Source: Lotus japonicus
Lineage: Eukaryota > Streptophyta > Magnoliopsida > Fabales > Fabaceae
Reading direction: 5' to 3'
Assembly: GCF_012489685.1 (NCBI RefSeq)
Contig: NC_080045.1
Location: 47,885,096-47,949,095 of the forward strand
Length of the DNA: 64,000 nucleotides
Shown: positions 32,874-44,189 of the stretch, piece by piece
Layout: each line of letters begins with the position of its first letter
Position numbering within the stretch: the stretch's first letter is position 1
Translations under genes and position numbers: made by a program
Notes under the pieces: model-generated
The model's input: the letters and a program-made list of their open reading frames with translations, nothing else
The model's database searches: none
What the model was told of the DNA's origin: nothing

Positions 32874-33299
32874 TAGGTTTTGAATAATTTTCTTGGAAAT
32901 ATTGTCCTCTTCATGACATGTGTTTGATTACTTGTTCAAGATCTCGCCTGGGTGCAAAGTTGTATCCCATCAGGTAAATAATCGATTCGGCTATGGCTAG
33001 CTTCCTCGCATATCGGCTCATTCTAGGATCGACATATATGTTTTTAGCTATTATAAAAATGGCCAATACTTTGGTGCCAACAAATTTCCCCTTGCATTTT
33101 TCATTTTAGCCACAACACCCTAATAAGAATGCAATGATGCATTTCATCCTATGAGGAAAAAGTTATCATTTGACTCCTATATATCTTCTTATTTTCCAAA
33201 CTTCAATATTTCCTTGACCAAGCTAGCTTCTCTGTCGACTCTTTATCGTTCTTATTGTTGTCATTTAAACTCGCAACCTCACCTCCTTACTTGCTCCTT

Positions 33300-33850
33300 A
33301 GTCGGTTACTTTCGTATGTCTCATAACAACACCTCTGAAAACCGCAACCACCCCTCCGACCATTAGGGTCATCCCTTCTTCTCGATCTGCCATCGAATAT
33401 TATTCATCCTTCGCTATGAAATCATCCAAGAGGAACAATGACGAGGGAAGTACTTTTGTCGTTGCACCCATACAAGTTCTATCTCCTTTTGACCTTCCGA
33501 ACCATAAATAATTTTTAGACCCTTACGCTCAAAGCTACCCTAAAGTCCCTTCTGATGTTGACTGAGTTCATTGGCGCCTAGTGAATTCAAACATCCAATC
33601 ACATGCATTGGTATTCATTAGTCGCATTCCCTAAAATCTTTAAGTGATGCCCAACAATCTTCGACACTTCTGTGTACTCTGTTTGGATAACGTGTGTAGC
33701 TTCGACTAAAGAAGCGTTTATAGTGTATGACAATCAATGGCTTCATGATGTTCCCCACATTGTGGGACGTAGTTACCATTCTTGGGTTACCGGTTGAGGA
33801 CGATGAACTTCTCCTTTGGCGGGTAAGTTTTGTAGGGATCCATCCAAGCT
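33300..33850 (+). pseudogene. Decayed plant-mobile-domain relic
   Basis: Pieces of a protein resembling retroelement-type PMD genes survive with stops and frame changes: SPFDLPNHK, LDPYAQSYPKVPSDVD, VHWRLVNSNIQSHA, then FPTLWDVVTILGLPVEDDE near 33745-33810, the last matching the PMD core T-x-x-DV-x-x-x-x-GLPV. The upstream TTTGGTGCCAACAAATTTCC near 33070 resembles retrotransposon leader sequence. Ends of the host element were not found. A working product is excluded. Confidence 0.45.
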
Positions 33851-34439
33851 TGGTATTAAGTTTAGCTGTGGTGGGAGTTCTTATCCGAACTTCCTAACGG
33901 TTAGTGCCAGGAAATAGAGACTTCTCTTAGATCCAGAACAAATTCCTTCTATACTAGTTATGCAAATCCTTCATTTGCTCAAATACAGTACTTGTAGTTT
34001 CATAACCCCATATTGTCTTTGTTAATAACTCCGGTCATAAATGGCCATTGACCTCTCTTTCCTTTTTTTTCTTTCTACAAATGTATGTTTAATCTTCTTC
34101 AAGTTTTGAAAGAAGAGAAAACCTTAGTTTGTAAGGTCGTTGAAGGTCTTTATGATCCCTTCATCTATAGATCATGATGTACTTTTATGAAATGAGTTAC
34201 GCTCCAACTTTTCGGAAGAAAGCACCTAACTAGTCCAAGACAGTCACTCAATCGACCATGCAACAAAACCGCTATGAATCAGTTCAACTCAAACGGCTCA
34301 AGCATAAAACCGGTGTCTCGGCTCAGCCAAGTCTTGGTTGAACCATTAAGTCAGCAATTTTTTTTTTTACAAAAAGGTATAAAACGAAGTCGTTTTGGTA
34401 GGGAAAAAAATTGGAGTAAATTTTTTTGGAAGGCAGCAT
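33851..34439. other. Intergenic, mostly unassigned
   Basis: No gene was recognised. The part next to 34440 is the presumed promoter of the small downstream gene; AAGGTATAAAACG at about 34374-34386 contains a TATA-like word, which I could not confirm as functional. Confidence 0.4.
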
Positions 34440-35132
34440 TTTGCAAAATGAATGAGAAAGGGATCTAGGTCTTCCATTCTGGGGTTTCAGTTTCAAGCCT
34501 GAACTCTCAGCAACTGGTTCCTTCTCGGCTTCTTCCCTGCCGTCGCCGCACGTTTCGCCGCCGGCCACCGCTATCTCTTCCGTTGGTCCCTGTTTCGCGC
34601 AGCTTGCAAGGTGAATGCGTTTCCCTCTCTGTGCTTCTCTGTTCAATTTGTGTTTCAACCCCGAACATGTTTATTTCATCCCTGTGTGAATTGTAGTCCT
34701 TTTTTGCTATTTTACATGCTTTTTTCATTCCTTTGGGGTTGTAAATTGTTGTCATTTCTTGCTACTTCACATGCTTCATGACTGAGATGATCAATTGGTG
34801 TTTGTTGACATGCATTTCTATGATGTCTGTGTTTTTGGCTCCTATCATTTTTCAATCTGCAATTTCTTTATATCTGGTCTGTAACTCAGTGTTTTTTGTT
34901 CACAATTAAGTTCAGTTATTTGACAATGGAACCTGTTTAGATGATGCTTTATTAATAACCATACTATAAGCATAATTACTGTGAAAAAAATGAAGTTTGT
35001 AATTGCGTAAACGAAGAATATATATCAACCTAGGAGCTGTTTGTGAATTTGCCTGATTGAATAATTGTTCTAATCTATTTTGCATGTGCAGAGAAGAAGT
35101 AAGTTGGCTGCGAAGAGGTAAAAAAGGGGGTT

Positions 35133-35525
35133 ATGGCAGGAAAAGCTGCTGGTTCAGCTGTAAAGGCAATAGCGGAGTACCAATATCCGTGGCGTGAGAA
35201 GTTAGCAAAGTATAAGGATGAACTGGCCAAGGGTGTGTGGGGATACTGGGAGTTGGGGGCATGGAAGCCACTGAGTATCAGTGCTCGGCGTCGAGCTATG
35301 CTTCGAAAGGAAGTCCTTCTTGCCGGGGAAGATTGGCCCTATGATCCTGAAAGGAAGGAGATGAAGACCAAGAGGAAAGGACACAAGTGTGATAGGATAG
35401 CTGCTGAGAAAAGGGCAAACACCGCAAGGTTAATGGAGAAGATGCCGGAAATGTTGCTGGAACACAAGAAGAGAAGGTGGCTGAAGAAGATGAAGGAAGA
35501 AGACAAAGAGAAAGGCAAGCTTTGA
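35133..35525 (+). CDS. Small basic protein resembling mitoribosomal mL59/mL64, 130 aa
   Basis: One coding exon; ATG at 35133 is the first in frame, TGA at 35523-35525. A non-coding first exon about 34440-34610 and an intron 34611-35091 (donor GCAAG|GTGAAT, acceptor TGTGCAG|AG) are likely in the 5' UTR. The protein starts MAGKAAGSAVKAIAEYQYPW, has a conserved REKLAKYKDELAKGVWGYWE block and a highly charged C-terminal helix (EHKKRRWLKKMKEED). I recognise it as a conserved plant protein and believe it belongs with the mL59/mL64 (CRIF1-like) component of the mitochondrial large ribosomal subunit, on overall pattern rather than a decisive motif. No clear presequence is seen apart from the Ala/Lys-rich N-terminus. 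Confidence 0.6.
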   Translation: MAGKAAGSAVKAIAEYQYPWREKLAKYKDELAKGVWGYWELGAWKPLSISARRRAMLRKEVLLAGEDWPYDPERKEMKTKRKGHKCDRIAAEKRANTARLMEKMPEMLLEHKKRRWLKKMKEEDKEKGKL

Positions 35526-36406
35526 TTTTGCTCCTTCAGAATGGGTTTCTTTGTGCTTCAGATCTTCCTTTGGTTTCCAAGGGTTTGTCACAAACTGTTA
35601 ACCATGAAAAGTGGATTTACTCATGCAATGTTACACCTGTTTTTTGTTGCTTGTGGGTTGGGAATGTTTGGGGTTAATGGTGATTAACTCTTGTCATGTA
35701 TTTCTAACAATCCTTAATAAACCCTTTCAAGAGTGGCCTTGAGATTATCCCTGGGGCTTGGGAGGGGGGTTACTTAAATGGAAGTTAATGTTATGTAGTT
35801 TTGTTTTTAGATTCTCCTTGGTTGAATGCAGCCTTATTTGCAATTGCTTTTTAGGCACTAGTTACTTGTTTCAATATTATCATCACTTGTAGCAATTACC
35901 ATTAGTGCACTAAAATTGGTGCACTAATAACATTTGAAGGCACTTGTAATCTCCTTGGCAGTAGTTGAATTATTTCTCCCATTTTAAAAGAGAAAATACT
36001 GTCCTATTTTAAGATTGACAATTATAGGGGTGATTGAAAGAATCTGCTAATGGTAAGAAGGGTCAAAATTATTTCAAGTTCGTAAGAAATGTCTCAAAAT
36101 TGAATTCACTCTTAATATGTAGAGTTTCTATTTGTCATGGATTCATTCTCGATTAATCCTCTTCTTATCAACTTATAACAATTCGTTACTTTTTAGTCTT
36201 GAAGCCAACGATTTTGGTTATTCGATGTGAAGTGACAAGTTAAGCAGATTTTGCTTGTTCATTGGTGTGATAGCCATTACCAGTTTTATTCTTATCTACT
36301 TTCCTTCTTTCACTTATTGTTAATATCAGATTATACTCAATGTTTTCATTTGGAGTTTTGTATAAGAGAACAAGCAGAGGTTGTCTCCATTAATCCTATC
36401 TTATAT
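35526..36406. other. 3' UTR and intergenic region
   Basis: The first 200-300 bp are probably the 3' UTR of the small gene. A short inverted repeat ATTAGTGCAC...GTGCACTAAT lies near 35900-35930. Nothing else was identified. Confidence 0.4.
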
Positions 36407-37145
36407 CTTATATCATATACTATTTTTGAAACTAAAAAGTGACAACTCCGATAAGTGTCACCCCTCATTCTATGTTTTTTTTTTCCATAAGTTTTATCTC
36501 TCATATTATAATTAATAGGTAGATAATGTCATATTTATATTTTCTAATTTTTTTAGTAATTTAAATATTAAATAATTCCATATTTTCAAAAATAATTAAT
36601 ATTGCATTTAATAGTTATTAGTGACATTAGAATAATTAACAAAAGTCAATTGTGATTTTTTTCAAAAAATACGTACTATATTAATTTGAAATTTAATGGT
36701 TTTTAATGAAATTCTAATAATTGTTAAAAGTCAATTGTGACTTTTCTACCATTAAGATGTATGGTGACAGTTTTTTAAATGATTATGATTATTTTTATAT
36801 TACTAAATAAAATAAAATTGAATGTAATATCTTACGTTCAAAATGATATCAAATATATCATCAAAAAATTGATATCAAACAGTTTTAAAGGATTGATTTG
36901 GAAATTAACTCATTTTTTTTGTATTTTATGTTTTCGTATATACACCTTGAAGATTAAAATGATTTTGGTATATTGATTCAAAGCATAACAAATTAGAATG
37001 TAACTAGGATTAGAAAAAAAAAAAAACTTAAATATGTGATATACGTATTTAAAAAAGAAAAACGAGAGAGAAAATATGAAAAAGTCTGTTGTATGCCGAA
37101 AAAATACTCTTATTCTATCCGTGCATGGCGCAGGATCAATACTAA
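36407..37145 (+). mobile_element. Helitron-like non-autonomous relic
   Basis: The 3' end has the form CTATCCGTGCATGGCGCAGG then ATCAATACTAA, close to plant Helitron 3' ends (a GTGCA-type hairpin followed by CTRR). The 5' side, TCTTATATCATATACTATTT, resembles Helitron TC...TATACTAT starts. The same two ends, with the sequence just inside the left end (AAGTGTCACCCCTCATTCT; AGGTAGATAATG), recur at 50065-50214 and 56014-56132. No terminal inverted repeats or target duplication are seen. The exact start is uncertain by about 10 bases. Interior is AT-rich, non-coding. Confidence 0.5.
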
Positions 37146-37509
37146 TTGTATAAGGGAAGACAAATCATCTTTGAGCCCATTCAAATACAAGAAAAAAAAC
37201 ACTAAATAAATTTCAATAAGTATTTTTAAGTTTCCATCCGAGTGGGGGGTTTGATCCACCAATAAACAAATGAAGTCCAAGGCGGTCTAAAAACACATTA
37301 CAAACATAAGAACGAGCCATTTGGTTGTTTAGGTATTGCTTGACCCAACTTCTTTCGGTCTTAAAACCTATTTTTATGTTAAAGCTCAAAATAAGAGCTT
37401 TATGAACAAAGTATAAATTGTTTGTTAATTTTCATTTTTTATTTTTATTTTTTTATAGCTCAAAAACTACTTTTGATTTAAATGCTATTTTCAGTTTGTA
37501 AACTCTCGG

Positions 37510-38115
37510 CAATGAGTGATCACATGATATGATGGTAGAGAGGTAAGGTAGCAGTTGCAGAGGTTGTGGATGTCGGTAGCCGCGACGATGACGGTGGTGG
37601 AGGTGGTTGTTATCCTATGACAATGTTCGTTGTGGCAGTGACAACAATGTTGGTGGTAGTGGAGGGTAATGGTGGCGGCAGCGACAATGGTGTTGTGGAG
37701 GTGGTGGAAGCGGGTGGAGGCGGTAATGATAACAATGACAGTGGTAGAGGGTGGTGCTGGTAGAGGTGACGATGGTGGAAGAAGGAGGCAATGGTGGTGG
37801 TGGATGTGGTCCTGACGACAATGACAATTGTGGAGGGTGGTGTGGTGGAGGTGGTGATGGGGGTAGTGGATGTGGAGGTGGAAGCGATAATGGAGGAGGG
37901 TGGTGGTGTTGATGAGTGTTACTTGGTGGCGATGATGGTTGTGGTGGTTGCAAGAGCGATGTTGAAGGTGGAGGGCGACAATCTTATTATTGATGGTGGC
38001 GATGGTGGAGGATGAAGGTGGCGATGAAGGAGGCGGTGGTGATGGCGACATTAGTGGTTACATGGTGACAACAACGATTGCGGTCACGGTGATGATGGTG
38101 GTTGCGGTAGTGGTG
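37510..38115. repeat. GGTGGTGGA-type low-complexity tract
   Basis: About 600 bp dominated by GGT/GGA/GAT/GCG triplets (for example GGTGGTGGAGGTGGTGATGG) with strong purine-strand bias. Long open frames exist on both strands, but they encode only Gly/Val/Asp or Pro/His/Ser strings and have no conserved content. It is probably a decayed trinucleotide-derived or minisatellite repeat, not a gene. Confidence 0.7.
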
Positions 38116-38191
38116 ATATGAGGTTGTGTATAGACATTTTGAGTCCTATGATGAAAATATTAAAGTGTCTTTCTTTTGACAAAAATCTTAA

Positions 38192-38527
38192 GGGCTCATT
38201 TGGTGGTCAGGATATGATAGGATAAATAATTGGATAAGGACAAGATATGATAAGAGCATGATAGACTCTTATCCTATCATGCGTTTGAGGTGGACAACAT
38301 ATTGATAGGATATGATAGAAACAATGAAAAATGTGTCATCCTATCCCGTCAAGATAATTTCTATCCTAACTCCCCCCTCAGGATAACTTTTACAGATGAT
38401 AGAGGGGATAAGATAAGGGGCAAGATATTGTTATCCTATCCTGCTGGCGCAACAAACAACATATTACAGCAGGATATGATTACTGTTATCCTATCCTGTC
38501 TGTTTATCTTGTCCACCAAATGTTCCC
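38192..38527. mobile_element. Harbinger-type MITE (336 bp)
   Basis: Ends GGGCTCATTTGGTGGTCAGG and, inverted, GGGAACATTTGGTGGACAAG; TAA flanks at 38189-38191 and 38528-38530. The interior repeats GATAGGATA/TATCCTATC words in both orientations, forming a foldback. No coding capacity. Confidence 0.75.
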
Positions 38528-38530
38528 TAA

Positions 38531-38985
38531 AGAGATTTAATATATCATATAGATTATCGATTTTTTATTAATCTTTTATCTTTTTTGAGCTGCGAAATTA
38601 TTTACTAGTGTTTTATAATCAAACAATTCTTATATTTCGCTTTTAATTGATAAGATAACTAACTCAACTTATCTATCTTGTAATATTTTCGACCTTAGAT
38701 ATGATTTAAGCAATTTTAATTTTGAAAAACTTATTACAACATAGCAACCGTTACAGAGATTGCCAATAAAATTTTATTGGCAATATATACATTTGGAAAA
38801 TAATGTAAAGTTATAATATAACTCAAGACTTATATCAGACTGTTAATTTCTTTTCTAAACACTTCTTTTAGTATTAATAACTTCTCTGAGTGTTGAAGTT
38901 TAGAGGGAAGTGAACGGACCTCTTCTCAGCGACGACCCTAAGTTTGGACTTCGAGAACTTCATTTCTTATGCATGGAGAATCAAT
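38531..38985. other. AT-rich intergenic
   Basis: No gene or element was recognised. The junction with the truncated retroelement lies somewhere in about 38900-39000. Confidence 0.4.
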
Positions 38986-38991
38986 AAAATA

Positions 38992-39964
38992 TTAGTGACT
39001 TTTATGAAAAAAATTGATGATAAAGCAATGAAAGATGGCGAAGGAAAATGCATGATTTGGCGTTGGCATATGGTGACCTAAGTATTTGGGGGTTCTGGAG
39101 CGTTTGGCGCCCTCGATGACTTTGGAGCAGTCGAGGACGGGGAGTTGGGCGAAGAAGCTGATAATGTTCCTGTCTTTGGCAGTCAAAGAATATTCTGGGG
39201 GTTCCATGATTCCATTGGGCTTCTCAGTCCAATATAGGGAAAAGGGCGGTCCCGTCTCTTCGGGTGAAAAGTTCAGGATAGACATGGTGAATCGCCACTT
39301 TGAAGTATTTGCAGGCGAAGGTGTTTTCGGCGTTGCTTCTGTAGGGGTTAAGGCATTTGCGGCCTGGACGAGCCTTTAGGGAAACCCATCCCTTGGATTT
39401 TAGGGACTTCGCGTCCACATCGTATAGATAAAATAAGTGGACTACCGACGGGGTGATTTGGAGAGCGTCGCACAGGATCTCCAAGCACCGCATAAACGCC
39501 CAAGCGTTAGGGTGCAATTGGCAGGGAACCGCGTTGATGTCAGCCAACACTGAAATGAAGAAGGGCGAGACTGGGAATTTAATTCCCAACTCGGCGAACA
39601 GGTACTCATAGACGTAGAAAAAATGATAATAGGTTACGTCACCGTCTACTTTGTGAAGCCAGAGGCGTTCGCTGACTCTGCATGCGGCAACACGGAGTTT
39701 TGCATTGAGGGCATCCTCATAGCAGAGCCCGTCGACCGCCTCAATAAAGTCAGTCACAACGTCTCGCTCAACATACTCAGAGGGTTGGTCAATTGCCGAT
39801 TGAGGGGGAACCACTTGGACGGGGATCGGAAGGGTTGTGAAAGTCCTAAGCCGGAAAGCTTCGACTTCCGTCGTGTCCAGAGGGAGTCCACCGATGGCAT
39901 GAGAATCCAACGAGTCCTCTGGTGGTGAATCTTGTCGAGGGGTGTCTTGGGCGTTGGATGACAT
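38992..39964 (-). pseudogene. Antisense extra gene of the truncated Tat-like element
   Basis: ATG at 39964 (MSSNAQDTPRQDSPPEDSLD). The protein shares the domain of the antisense gene at 23.9-24.9 kb: VPCQLHPNAWAFMRCLEILC against VAPCQLQPNAWGFLRCFEIL, and LYWTEKPNG against FYWTKNPRR. A one-base frame change near 39230-39240 breaks it, after which the homologous frame continues to PKYL and a possible donor (CTTAG|GTCACC). The second exon (coiled-coil part) is absent because the element is truncated. Function unknown. Confidence 0.7.
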
Positions 39965-40436
39965 GACGAAGGGAAGGGGAGGAACTTGAAATGAGAAGAA
40001 AGCAACAACATGAAATAGAGAGAAAAGGACTCACCGGGGACGAAAGTGAACAAGGGGTAAAGGTAGGGATGGATTGCAACGACAACGGAGCAGGAGTTCG
40101 CCGGAGGTTTGTTGGAAGAGATTAGAGAAGAGAAAATTGGTGGTTTCGAAAGTGGTAAATGATGGAGAAACAAGGTTTTTATAGGCAAAGGTTGGTGGTT
40201 GGCATGGGGCGCGCGGGGGTCGCGTGAAGTTGGTGGGAGAGTGTGAACCATGATGGAAGGAGTGAATGATTACCTTGGGAAGAGCAGGTGGCGCATTGAA
40301 GGGGAAGTTATTGCGCGTGATTGGCTCAAAACCCTTATGATCCAGTTTTCTGCATGACGCGATGTGACGTTTGAGTGGAGCAGTTGGGATTTGAAAGGGC
40401 ACGCTGACTCTCTAGCTTTCTGCAACGTGTCATTGT

Positions 40437-40580
40437 GACTAGTGGGGCTCCTTACCGTGATCGCCACTTTCGGACTGGTGGACTCATTGCCGTGATCACC
40501 ACTTGTGGACTAGTGGGCTCCTTGCCGTGATCGCCACTCGTGGACTAGTGGGCTCCTTGCCGTGATCGCCACTTGTGGAC
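40437..40580. repeat. 35-bp x 4 minisatellite upstream of the 3' LTR
   Basis: Units of 35 bp with core GGGCTCCTTGCCGTGATCGC and CACTTGTGGACTAGT, four copies, the first two diverged. Each unit contains TGGACT, also the first six bases of the LTR that starts 160 bp downstream. Confidence 0.8.
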
Positions 40581-40740
40581 TTGTAGACTTGTAAAGGGTG
40601 TTCGCCCTAGGCATTCCAAACGCCATGTTGGCGACTTATATTTCACGCATGCCTTATTAAAGTTAGAGTTAGAAAGTTTGTTGCATTCTCTAAAGACACA
40701 CTCGGCTCTCATGCTTCGAGTCCGATGTCTTGTGGACTCG

Positions 40741-40978
40741 TGGACTGGGCGAACCCCCAGTAGGGCAACGCCCATGGGTGCCCGCCCAGTAGGCTCGGCC
40801 TTGGTCAGCGAGGCCCAACCGGCCTATTAGCACACGAGGGCCCAACCCTCATTCCTATAAATAGGTAGCAGTTACCATTTGTAAATGACTTTTGCTCATT
40901 TGATCAATACACTCATAAAATTCAGTTATCCTCTCTCTAACTCTCTCTCTAGTGCAATCACTTTCCTTGCATTTTACA
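40741..40978 (+). repeat. 3' LTR of the truncated Tat-like element
   Basis: Starts TGGACTGGGCGAACCCCC and ends GCATTTTACA (TG...CA). It has an inverted pair ACTGGGCG...CGCCCAGT near its start, like the intact element, and a TATA box (CCTATAAATAGG near 40855). The end is chosen at the TACA that keeps the TG...CA rule. Confidence 0.65.
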
Positions 40979-42867
40979 CGACTCTGAAGTTGATGGTAGA
41001 GAGACTGCCTATATAAGATTATGACACTTTGACCTCCATTAAAAATAGGTTACTTAAAAAAAAAAAACTCTTTGACACCTTTTTTTTTTCCAAAAAACAT
41101 TCTTATAATCTCTTTCTCCAATAAAATAAGTTACTTATTTTTCAAAGAGCTTATCCTCAAATGTGTTTGACTGAAATTTTACTTTTAAGTTACAAAAAAG
41201 TTGGGTCAAACGCTACCTTAATTTATTGATTCATTTTATTGTAAACATATTGTATTTAAAATTTAATTCTTATAATTTTACATTAATTTTCAGTAAATAG
41301 TTTTTACATTAATTTTAGTAAATAATTTAATTCTTATAATTTTTTTACATTAATTTTAATGTGAAAAGTAAAAATACTTTTACATATTACTTAAATTTTG
41401 AGAAAATTATTTAATTCATAATTTAAACATTCTTAACAATTAATATAATTTACATTATTATAATTTTTTATATACTTTTGATTTGTATTTCAAAAGTTAA
41501 GTTTACAAATGAAAACAAATAAAGTCAAATATTTATTTTATCAATAATTATTTTTACTAACATCTCTTATAATTATTTAGGTAGGAAATACCATTCTGGT
41601 ATTAACATCAATTTCTTACTAAATTTATTTAATAATAATTTATTCCAATAATATAATATTGAAACTAATAATAGAAGACTAATTAATTCACACAAATAAA
41701 TAATTTTTGTAATTACAAAAACCATAAAAAAATTAAGAATTAGAAAAAAAAATTTGGCTCTTTGTTTTAGGCGCTATTATTTTTAGAAAATAGCTTTTCT
41801 AATTTTCTAAAAATACTAACCCCAACACTAACACTTAAATTATAAAGTGCACCAACACTGCCCCATTCCTCATTCCAATTGCTGCTGCCTTTCATAGAAA
41901 TGGCAAGTATGTGAAGCAGTACTGCTCGCTTTTCAATTGCTGTCTCCGGCACTCCTTTGCGACTCACCATCCGTTCAATCATATCATCCGGTTGCCGCTT
42001 CTAATCTGATTTTTAGGGAATCCGGTTTGTATTTTTTTTATTCAATCAATCTCAGTCACCATCAATTTTTGATACACATTTTTCGATGTTACACGAGCAC
42101 CAATTTGTATATGTATGTATGTATCTGTGTTGTCTGAGTTCTTATTGCTATTAATACCAATTTTCTATGATGTTTTTATTCTCCATCCATGTGCTATTTC
42201 ACATTTTGACTAAAATAGAGAGTTTCAGTGATTTAGAAAGTGACTATGGAGTTTTTGGTTTCAATTCTGGCACTACTAGATGTAGATCCGTCTTTTTTAA
42301 AGTCAATGATTTGTTGTTTAGATTTGATATGTGAATCTTTTTAGATGTCGATCCACTTGTATTTTATAAACACACATTATTCGTTTTGATTTATGATCGA
42401 GCGTGACGCTCAAATTAGAAAATTAAACATCTAGTACATGGTTTGGTGTCTGGGCGGTGATGTAGTGCTTATAGAAAAAAAATTTGTTGGAAGATGTTTA
42501 TTCGTTTTAGTTCTCAAAAGATTTTTATCAAAAGTCTCTGAAAGTGTAATTTACGGTTCAATTTAGTTTCTACATATACAAAAAGATAAACATTGTCATG
42601 TTTAGGAGAAACTAATATGATTTTGATATTCATTTTCCATGGTTTAATTGGATTTTAATATTGCTTTTTAAAGTTTAGTATGAATTTTAATTTACATTTA
42701 ATTTCACCCCTTTCATATCAGTCAATATATAATGTCCACAAAATATAGCAATAGGAATGTTATAAGAGAAATGCTGAGGATCTCTTTTGCTGAGTGTGTA
42801 TGTAAATCCCTTACTTTTCTTTTCTATTTTATTTAGTAATTAGAAGTGTGAAGCAGGTGAAGGAATC
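40979..42867. other. AT-rich intergenic and MADS promoter
   Basis: 41000-41870 is very AT-rich with no gene seen. 41870-42020 is less AT-rich and could be a non-coding first exon; CTGAAGCAG-like GAAGCAG|GTGAAGG at about 42856 could be its acceptor, so a 5' UTR intron is possible but not shown. Confidence 0.35.
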
Positions 42868-43422
42868 ATGGGTCGAAGGAAGATTGAGATTGCACTTGTG
42901 AAGGATCCCAACACAAGGCAGGTCACATTCTCCAAGCGTAGATCAGGCTTATTCAAGAAAGCTCATGAGTTGTCCATTTTGTGTGGATCAGAAGTTGCCA
43001 TTGTTGTGTTTTCTCCAGGGAACAAACCTTACTCCTTTGGCCACCCAAGTGTTGATGCTGTTGCAGCCAAGTTTCTTGATGAAGAGAGCAATCCAAATGA
43101 TGATTCCCAAGATGGTAGCACTAGTGATGATGACTCTTCTACTGAAGTTGTTGTTGATGTGGAGGAACGGAATCTACAACTTGCTGATGTGATGGCTCAA
43201 ATTCACAAGGAGGAAAAGAAGGCTAAGGAACTTGATGAGACCTTGAAACAACTCCAAGAGGGTCAAGAATTGGATGATTTGTATGTGGAAGCACGAGGTA
43301 TGGTGAGAAAGCGTCTCGATGAGTTTGAGGTAGCGGATAGTATGATCCTCCTTTCACAGAAACCTGTGGAGGGAATCACGGCAACAAAACAAGTTGCTAG
43401 AAAAAGAAGAAGAAAGAATTGA
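42868..43422 (+). CDS. Type I (M-alpha) MADS-box protein, AGL62-like, 184 aa
   Basis: Intronless reading frame. Residues 1-60 are a MADS domain: [20 protein letters not shown], then [20 protein letters not shown] and [20 protein letters not shown], the pattern of AGL62-type M-alpha proteins. An acidic Ser/Asp linker (residues 75-95) and a coiled-coil-like helix ([20 protein letters not shown]) follow, and the C-terminus is very basic ([11 protein letters not shown]). There is no K-box, as expected for type I. It would bind CArG-type DNA in the nucleus as a dimer; AGL62 itself controls endosperm cellularisation, but this copy may have another role. At 184 aa it is shorter than AGL62, mostly in the C-terminal half. 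The start is fixed by the conserved MGRRKIE. Confidence 0.92.
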   Translation: MGRRKIEIALVKDPNTRQVTFSKRRSGLFKKAHELSILCGSEVAIVVFSPGNKPYSFGHPSVDAVAAKFLDEESNPNDDSQDGSTSDDDSSTEVVVDVEERNLQLADVMAQIHKEEKKAKELDETLKQLQEGQELDDLYVEARGMVRKRLDEFEVADSMILLSQKPVEGITATKQVARKRRRKN

Positions 43423-44189
43423 TGTTTTGTAATATGTTTGCATCTAATTTCTCCCTTTTTGCCTGTAACTTGCATTTTGCCATATGATGGGAGAAAATAG
43501 AAGTTGTGGTGAATAATGTGCCTTCTCTATTGTTGAATTCCTGACATTTAAGAGGAAATAAAAATAAACTCATTCTGGAAGATATTTGAAATATTATATA
43601 AGATAAATATTGCTCTTGTTTTGAACAGTTTTATTATTTGAACAATCAAATCTGGCCTATTTGGTAAGCTAGTAAACGTTTGATATGATTGTTGTGCAAA
43701 AGAAATTATCTTCATATTGAGATAAGGAGTAAACCAAGCAGATTGAATATCATTTTTTATCAAAAAAAATTTAGGCATTAGATGTATGAGTTCTTTAATT
43801 ACTAGAAAAGTGTTCAACACTTTTATTTTCTTCCAATGTGTGACTTACTCATACTTGATATCGCAACAACAATATCATATATAATTTAAAATAGTATCAT
43901 ATATTTGATGTAAACATTGAAATACATATATTTTTCTATCTATCTCTTAGTTCTCATTGCATCTATCATATAACACATGTATTACTTCTCTCATCCATTT
44001 CTTTCTTACTTATTTTTGTGTCTGCATGCAAATGTGTAGTAATAATTTTCGATCGAAGTAGTAAAAAAGTGACTTCACTCTCGACTCAACTAGTAATTAT
44101 ATGCATCTTCAAGAAGAAAATGATATATATCAAATTTTGTACTTCACATCAGACAAAATGGAGACATGACCACATTTGTCTCCTATCCT
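43423..44189. other. Intergenic between MADS and ENTH genes
   Basis: AT-rich. It presumably contains the 3' ends of two convergent genes; no element was recognised. Confidence 0.4.

Larger units (their letters stand above)
38986..40978 (+). mobile_element. 5'-truncated Tat-like retrotransposon end with 3' LTR
   Basis: It contains the antisense extra gene (38992-39964, minus) and, after a spacer with a 35-bp minisatellite, one LTR (40741-40978). The order antisense gene then LTR is that of the intact element at 16386-25933, and both LTRs begin TGGACTGGGC. Gag-pol and the 5' LTR are missing, so no target duplication can be tested. The left boundary is approximate. Confidence 0.7.

Noticed and set aside
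34323..34755. Minus-strand frames of 80-110 codons upstream of the mL59/64-like gene
   Set aside because: They lie opposite the likely non-coding first exon and its intron, with no recognisable content.
37491..38051. Long His/Pro/Ser-rich open frames
   Set aside because: They come from the GGTGGTGGA low-complexity tract and have no conserved content.
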